A stretch of DNA of 64,000 bases, taken from the NCBI RefSeq assembly GCF_019279795.1, contig NC_056743.1, positions 928,910,694-928,974,693 of the forward strand, read 5' to 3'. The translations under genes and the position numbers were made by a program. Origin of the DNA: Protopterus annectens (lineage: Eukaryota > Chordata > Ceratodontiformes > Protopteridae). Below, piece after piece: positions 58,147 through 64,000 of this stretch. Every line of letters starts with the position of its first letter. The stretch's first letter is position 1. Below the pieces are notes generated by a model. That model had not been told where the DNA came from and made no database searches. It worked only from the letters and a program-made list of their open reading frames with translations.

Positions 58147-59588
58147 AAACTGTCATTGTTGTCCAACTGAAAGAGAGAGCATCCACTCTCCAGGCCTTTG
58201 GATGAAAAGTCTTTGAGCAGAATTTTGTCAATTGGTGATTTTTGTGGGAGGCAAAGAGATCTATGTCTGGCCTTCCCCATGCTTCAATTATCACTGTAAA
58301 AACTTGAGAATGCAACTTCCATTCGTGTGGATCTGTCATATTTCTGCTTAGGTTGTCTGCCAGCGTGTTTTCCTTGCCTGGCAAGTACTGTGCTTGAAGT
58401 TCGATTTGTAAGTCCAGAGCCATGTTCCAAAGTGACATGGCCAGCCTGCATAGGGGGTATGAATGGGTTCCTCCCTGTTTATGTACCACATTACTGTGGT
58501 GTTGTCTGTCCTTATTAATAGTTGACCTGGATGCAGAAGGTCTTTGAAAGCTATAATAGCATTTATTACTGCTAGCATTTCCTTTTGATTGATGTGAAGG
58601 TGCTTTTCTTTCTGGGACCATTTGCCCTGAATGCACCGATCTGTCATGTGCGCCCCCCCAGGCGTAGTCTGAGGCGTCTGTTGTGATGACTTGATTTGCT
58701 TGAGACTTGCAGAATGGGAGACCTGTGTTTGTTTGGCATGCTTGAGCCCACCACAGAAATTCCTTTTGAAGACATGGAATTAGTGGTATTATTGTTTCCA
58801 AACTGTGGCTGTGTTGAGACCATAGGTTTTTCAGGTACCATTGAAGTTTCCTCATATGCAGCTTTGCACATGGGATTAGTAGGATGCAAGATGCCATGAA
58901 TCCCAGTGCCTGCAGGATTTTCCTTGCAGTCAGCCTGGTGAAATTTGCTAGTGTTCTGAAGTATTGAGTTAGTTGCCCCTGCTTCTCTGGCGTGAGGTAG
59001 GCCAAAGGGCAATGCAGAGAATTGATAATGGGTTGAACCTGCAAGAAATCTGAGGTATCTTCTGCAATTTTGTCTGATTGGGACATGCAGGTATGCCTCC
59101 TTGAGGTCCATTGTTACCAGCCAGGACTCCTTGCCTAGCATGGGAAGAAGCTGCTGTAAAGTGAGCATCTTGAATTTTGGTACGAGTAAAAATGCGTTTA
59201 GGATGGATAGGTCCAAAATAGGTCTCCAATCTTTTCCCTTCCTTGGTACCAGGAATAGTCTGGAATAAAAACCTTGACCTTGTTCGTGAGTAGGTACCTC
59301 TTGAATAGCTTTCATGTCCATGAGATCTGAAATTTGTCTTTGTGCCTCTGCCCTTTGATTGTGTGGCAGGTTTGGCATGCCTCTCATTTTTGGAAGGGTG
59401 TGAAAATGGAATCTGTAGCCTCTGTTTATAATGTCCAGGATCCATTTGTCTTTTGTGACAATATGCCAATTTTTTGAAAATAATGCCAGTTTTCCGCCTA
59501 AGGGTGCTGCCATTTGAGCCTTGCTTGGCATGCAAAGGGGAAAGTCATTGGGCTTGCTTTCTGAATGGCTGCGAACTATCCTCACCAC
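57906..59588 (-). pseudogene. DIRS RT-RNase H-methyltransferase (copy F), RT palm deleted
   Basis: 58644-59588 starts with the gag/RT junction (PSKAQMAAPLGGKLALF), then YSRLFLVPRKG, WRPILDLSILN, MDLKEAYLHVPI and YQFSALPFGL. The frame then runs straight into AREAGATNS, which in the other frame (58106-59086) is AYLTPEKQGQLTQYF. Compared with copy D about 85 residues including the YLDD box are missing. RNase H (VITTDASDYAWGG, then RTDNTTVMWYIN in a shifted frame), ADNLSRNMTDPHEW, GRPDIDLFASHKNHQL, VYAFPPLALLPKF and MILIAPDWPRQHWYPLL are retained. RT is certainly inactive. Confidence 0.85.
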
Positions 59589-61330
59589 CTCTTTGTGTAG
59601 GAGCTTGCCATTGTCTGCCTCTAAACGATCCTTGAGATTGCCCTTTGCCCCTCGAGTGCCTGTATCTACCTCTTTGGGGTCTCTCCGTGGCTGGAAAGGA
59701 CCAGTTTTTTGAAGGCCAATTTCTACTGAAACATGGAGGTTGTACCTGTAGAAAATCTTTCACTGTTTGCATTGATTTAGCCTTTTCCTCCATTTTCTTT
59801 AATACCTCCTCAGCTTTAACACCAAATAATACATCCTTTTGAAGAGGGGCATCTAGTAATTTAGATTTGACATGATCTAGTAAGGTTTGTTCCTTGAGCC
59901 AGGCATGTCTACGTATCACTGATCCTGTAACAGCAGCTCTACATGAGGCCTCTAGAGCATCAAAACCACATTGCAAGGTATGTTTACCCACTTGTTCTGC
60001 ACTATGCATCAAATCCTGCAACTCCTTCAAGTCTGGTTGTTCAGGTTGTGACATTTTACTTCTCAACTGTGATAACAGAAACTGTTGGTACTTTAGCATA
60101 TGGAACTGGCAGTTTAATGCCCGCATGGTTAAGGTGGCCGAGGTATATACCTTTTCCCCCCACCTTTCTAAGGATCTGGAATCTCTCTCGGAAGGTAATG
60201 GATTTTTAGCAGTGGAGGCCTTAATTCCCTTGGGGCCCTGTGAGATAGTTTCTGGGTCAGCCGCATGGCTTTTGTATAAAAATTGGTGTGAGTCAGAACC
60301 TGGTATTACCTGTCAGGCTTGACTGGGGCTGGAGGTAAAAAATCCATGTTAAGGCAGGCCTCCGAGTACACAACACCTAGTATGTCTAAGACAGGAGTTA
60401 TAGCCAGAGGCCTGTGCTGAGGTAGCAAGAGAAAATCCCTAAGCCTTTTCTTGGAATCTGAGTACTCTTGGCCTTCCCAGTGGAAGTGTTCCCTTAAGGT
60501 ATGCAAGGTTTCCCCAAATGAGTAATCCTCTGGGGGGGAAGACAGAGGGAATGGACTTCTCTGCATCAGAATCTTCAAAAGGGGAGTAAGAATGGTCCTG
60601 TTCATCAGAGTGCTCTGATATAATGGAAGCCTGGTCAGAGGAGGGGGATTCTTCCTCCACTCTGGGCCTTTTGTCCAGGGGGGGGTTGAGAACCCCTGAT
60701 AAGAGTAATTAAATCCTCAGCCATTTTAAGCATCTGTTTTTTAGGCATGGGGCCTGGTGAAGGGCCCTGTGTAGCTTGTCTCTTAGAATGCATGGCTGCT
60801 TTAGACTTAGTGAAAGCCTTGATGGAAAAAGAAGAGGAAGGTCTGAAGACACCTTGAGAGGAGGCAGACCTGTCTACATTTTGAGATTCATCACCAAGAG
60901 TGGCTTCGGTATCTGTAGTCGGGGTGTGGGCCGAGGAGCCTGCGAACTCGGGCACAGAAGACACCGCCAATGAAGTGTCGTTGGTAGTCAGGGGCTGCGT
61001 AGGCGCCTCGCTGAGAACCGGACCACCTGTAGTCAGCTTTGGCGTGGTGTCGGTAGAGGCCATGGACCTCGTGTGTCGGTCCTTATCTTTGCGTTTTTTA
61101 GACAAAACTGGAGTCGGAGTATCCGACGACATAATATAGTTAGATTTTTTGCCAAAATAATGCTGGGCGAACTCCGCCCGATGCTTAATGGTGCGTTTGT
61201 TGAATGTAGCACAAAAACGACAGGCCGAGACGTCGTGGTCTGGGCCTAAGCAAGGAATACAGAGGGAATGAAAATCCTTATGCGGTATTTGCTTCCCACA
61301 TGAAATACAATTATTAACTTTGTCTGACAT
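59545..61330 (-). pseudogene. DIRS gag (copy F), three frames
   Basis: 60635-61330 (231 codons): MSDKVNNCISCGKQIPH, CIPCLGPDH and CRFCATFNKRTIKHR Cys/His module, then a Ser/Thr-rich linker and KKQMLKMAEDLITLIRGS. After frameshifts 60439-60660 and 60306-60605 give the acidic middle. 59545-60126 gives MRALNCQFHMLKYQQFLLSQL, QVGKHTLQCGFDALE, VIRRHAWLKEQTLLDHV, DVLFGVKAEEVLKKMEEKAKS and an Arg/Gly-rich end (RGRYRHSRGKGQSQG). Same architecture as copy D. Confidence 0.85.
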
Positions 61331-61496
61331 CGGTCTGAGGCAAGAAAAGTTTCCCCAACGAGGTACTTAGCTTTCAAGAAGACTTCGGTTGCAAAATTTT
61401 CGTAATTTCAGGAGCTGGCCGACCAGCACTTGCGAACTGCTTCTGCTTCGGGCACCGCACGGCAAGAAAGACTGAAGAAAATGGCGTCGGCTGGTT

Positions 61497-61504
61497 CTTT
61501 TATA
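61497..61504 (-). promoter_or_regulatory. TATA box in right inverted repeat, copy F
   Basis: tataaaag on the minus strand, preceded by a TGACATCA (mutated CRE-type site, about 61517-61524). The likely start site, about 30 bp downstream (cttcagtctttc near 61465-61475), lies ~140 bp before the gag ATG at 61330. Plausible promoter for the sense transcript. Confidence 0.6.
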
Positions 61505-61796
61505 CCCCTATCGCACTGATGTCAGGGAAGAAGCGACGACAACCGACTCCGGACCTAGACTTTGGAATTCGGCCGACCGAGGACCCGCCTGACGGCAGGA
61601 GAACCCATCTGTTATGACTGCAACTGTATGCACAATGAACATCTTGTACATGTGCAACTCAACATAAACAAGGTGCTATACCACACCCTTGCAACCTATA
61701 GGTCCCCTACCATGTCCCAGGAAACCCATACTATGCATCTCAATGTACTAGAGTTCAACCCAATACAGTATTCATGGGGTTCTCAACTACCCCTCT

Positions 61797-62459
61797 AGGT
61801 TCATAGGTGGGTACTAGGCTAATGGGCCTGGGGCTTTTACAAGCCTGGCCATAAGATTACCTTGGCAACATGCCACCTGACGTTAGTTCCCAGTGTCTCT
61901 GTCCAGTAGAGCCACTGGAGTTATCCCTGGGGTGAATTTCCCATTCACTCATCGAGATTTCTCTTGGAGAGGGTCAGCGAGGTGCTCTGCTTGACATGTA
62001 CAGAAAGTCTATTCCATAGCATGGGCAGTCTTCTGGGTTATGAACCTGTCCCTCCAGTACATTCTGTTGATTGTGGTAATGAGGTTGAGGTCTCTGGAGC
62101 ATGTGGTGCGGAGGGATTTCTTTAGATGTAGCATTTCTAACAGAGCTGGCTCAGACATGGCTTTGTAAGTCAAGAAGAGATCACCTCTAAGTAGGCGATA
62201 AGAGATGGACAATAGTTATAGTTTTTTGAGTCTGTCCATATAGGACAAGTGTTTACGGCCCAGGATCCTCTTTGTGAGGTACTTTTGCGGCCTCTCCAGT
62301 TGTTGCAGGTACCTAGTGAGGTACATGCCAAATGGGGCATTGTACTTGATGATTGGCCTAATGTTGGAAGAGTTGAGGGAGACAATGACCTCTTTCTTCC
62401 AGGATGCAAAACCCTTAGTAATGAGATGTGCCACATAGGACTTTCTATATCTATACATT
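61797..62459 (-). mobile_element. 5'-truncated CR1 fragment inserted antisense in CR1 endonuclease
   Basis: Minus-strand CR1 3' piece: RYRKSYVAHLITKGFASWKKE, NAPFGMYLTRYLQQLERPQKYLTKRI (62216-62460), YRLLRGDLFLTYKAM and a 3' UTR ending cctagtacccacctatgaacct at about 61797, the same kind of terminus as the copy at 3242. On both sides the plus-strand endonuclease resumes (SWGSQLPL before; IHWESYTTSNAQAQ after). Confidence 0.8.
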
Positions 62460-62959
62460 GGGAATCCTACACCACTTCTAATGCACAAGCTCAGTGATTC
62501 CTAAACATTGCTAATACCAACATCTTGGAACAGCTGGTCCATTCTCCTACCAGGGGTACAAACATCCTTCAATTTGCATTCAAGAACATGGTGGGGCCTA
62601 TGGTCCTCACCCAATGTAATACCTTTGCTCATCAGATCAGACTATAATGCAGTATTACTTGAAATAAAACCTAAATCCGGTGACTCCAGTGAAACCAAAC
62701 ATCTTTAGGAACTATTCCAAGGCTAACCTCTCTCTAACTAAGCAATACCCTGGCTAAATTCCAAACACCCCCAAACTCAGTAAACACCACAACATACACT
62801 GAGCTATTTACAAAATCTCTATAAAGCCGTACGGACAGCTGTACAGAGCAAGTTGTCCCACTAGTATTAAGAATAAGACAAACTCAAAAGACCAGCCACC
62901 CTGGTGGAATCACAATATCAAACAGAAGCATCTACTGTGATCTACAAAAAATAACTATA

Positions 62960-63599
62960 TTTAAAGCTTGCACTGCAGTTTTTGAACTGCATTTCTGCTT
63001 TACTGCTGTTCTAATTTTTACTGTTGTTGTAGCTTTGACTTATTTTCTGTATGTTGAAATCATAGTAATGCTGTACCTCATAGCATAAGCTAGATTCAGA
63101 TCTGTTGAATCTAGGTTGTTTGGATATACTGAGCAGTAAAACCAGCCATCCCACATTAAGAAGTCCCTCCTGCACCCTTGTGGCAGAAATGTGTAGGCCA
63201 AGACACATGAGTTGGGGACTGTAGGTAAAAGTCTCAGTTTTGGGCTCTCCCATTGACTAGTTGGTGTTACAACTATTTAATTTTGTTTGTACTTCAGCAC
63301 CTCGTTTGTGTGTAGCTGTGCACGGAGCAACTAGGTTTACTACTGCAGTGCATACACGCAAATACTTAGAAACAAAAATTTTACCTTGATACCTGCTACT
63401 GAATCCTTCTCATTTCCACTGCCTCTCTGTGAAAAATGCAGTTGCACACTGCCACCCTGGGAGCAACCCTGCTACACTTTCTAAGGTGTGGCATAGTCTT
63501 CCACTCTTAGATGTCCACAGGATAGCCACCTTTGTTAGTCTTACAAGCAAATCCAGGCTCAACCTACCCATCCCCACAAGTCACTATAATATATACCTA
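62960..63599. other. Unassigned sequence
   Basis: No coding similarity seen; may contain the 5' UTR of the next CR1. Confidence 0.45.
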
Positions 63600-64000
63600 C
63601 CATAACAGATGGACAGTTTCCCATCATTTCCCCAGCCAACCTGATTGACATGGGCATCCTGAGGCAATGCAGCAATTGCCTCATGTACAGTGACAACCAC
63701 TTACTCCTAAAGCAAACAAATACAGTATGTGAGAGATGTAACAATATCATGAAATTAGAATCAGTCCTCTCACAACATAACAAAACAAGACATAAAGCAG
63801 GTTTTCAGCTCACACACCTTCCCTCTCAAACAAGAGGTCAAGACACACAAATCCACATATCCGAAGATGCTCACTAAGAGCCTATCAAAAGACTACAGGT
63901 CTCCCAAGTGCAAATATACACATACTGGTACTGAACAGAATCCACCACCATACACAACACCACACACATCAGTGTCCCAGCAACTAAGCCCCTAAGGAAA
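63600..64000 (+). pseudogene. CR1-like ORF1 start, cut by window end
   Basis: Plus-strand CR1 ORF1: FPIISPANLIDMGILRQCSNCLMYSDNH, TVCERCNNIMKLESVLS (63650-63780) with CxxC pairs CSNC and CERC, and, near 63975, SVPATKPLRK matching NVSTVKPLRQ of the copy at 55470. The 75-codon open part has both cysteine pairs, unlike the copy at 55085. The remainder lies beyond the window. Confidence 0.75.

Larger units (their letters stand above)
56340..61642 (-). mobile_element. DIRS copy F (family II)
   Basis: Minus-strand element of 5,303 bp. Left end agtacagttttgtac at 56340; right end cacaatgaacat at about 61642. Left inverted repeat about 56380-56550, right about 61470-61642; by eye about seven differences in ~170 bp. 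ICR 56734-56831 with junction 56792/56793. Sister of copy D, sharing gag start, block order and terminal sequence, but with an internal deletion in RT. Confidence 0.95.
55060..62957 (+). mobile_element. CR1-like LINE (+) split by DIRS copy F and an antisense CR1 fragment
   Basis: Plus-strand CR1 in three pieces: 55060-56339 (ORF1 and start of ORF2), 61643-61796 (endonuclease) and 62460-62957 (endonuclease end and linker). Reading across the F insertion, endonuclease codons resume directly (DPL, stop, LVHVQL; compare TIHVQL of the copy at 4824-5603), without target duplication. It ends within the linker, so the RT is missing. Confidence 0.85.

Overview
The window reads as vertebrate DNA from a very large, repeat-packed genome. 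I see no credible host protein-coding exon, rRNA or functional tRNA in 64 kb. Almost everything recognisable is transposable-element sequence: tyrosine-recombinase retrotransposons of the DIRS1 group, CR1-like LINEs whose ORF1 carries an esterase, L1 LINEs, an RTE-like LINE, an L2/Rex1-like LINE, tRNA-derived SINEs, and a short terminal-inverted-repeat (TIR) family. Heavy DIRS, CR1 and L1 content plus a SINE with a V-SINE/Mermaid-like core fits a lungfish, or less likely a salamander or caecilian. This is inference; no single-copy marker is present.

Layout. 345-1960: RTE-like LINE remnant (+). 2280-7775: CR1-like reverse transcriptase remnant (+) split by a near-full-length CR1 (-) at 3242-6725. 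8471-8535: a strong hairpin. 8574-13718: 5' half of DIRS copy A (-), interrupted by a 5'-truncated L1 (-). 13719-16546: nothing recognised. 16547-22000: DIRS copy B (-), carrying TA/TG microsatellites and a palindromic insertion. 22645-22721: tRNA-Arg(CCU)-derived SINE. 23488-36180: three-level nest, with an L1 (+) split inside ORF1 by DIRS copy C (24033-35709), which is itself split by DIRS copy D (30016-35479). 37250-37930: very old DIRS recombinase relic. 38930-41290: L2/Rex1-like LINE (+). 41689-46730: TG microsatellite, several copies of a TIR family (one carrying a tandemly duplicated SINE and a budding 92-bp satellite), tRNA-like SINE heads and an L1 3' fragment. 47578-53778: DIRS copy E (-). 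54521-54950: tandem repeat. 55060-62957: CR1 (+) interrupted by DIRS copy F (56340-61642) and by a truncated CR1 (-) at 61797-62459. 63600-64000: start of another CR1 (+), running off the window.

The DIRS copies fall into two families. Family I (A, B, C, E) has long ends beginning AAGAAGTT or similar. Family II (D, F) begins AGTACAG and carries TGACGTCA palindromes in its inverted repeats. All have the same order in the minus sense: gag with Cys/His module, RT-RNase H, Dam-like methyltransferase region, tyrosine recombinase, then the internal complementary region (ICR). In B-F the ICR preserves the joined left and right ends, as expected for a circular intermediate. The two junctions that can be tested against the interrupted host element (C in L1, F in CR1) are base-precise without target-site duplication, and in both the host reading frame resumes directly. 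Copy D looks youngest: its two inverted repeats are identical over about 155 bp and its RT, RNase H and recombinase catalytic motifs survive.
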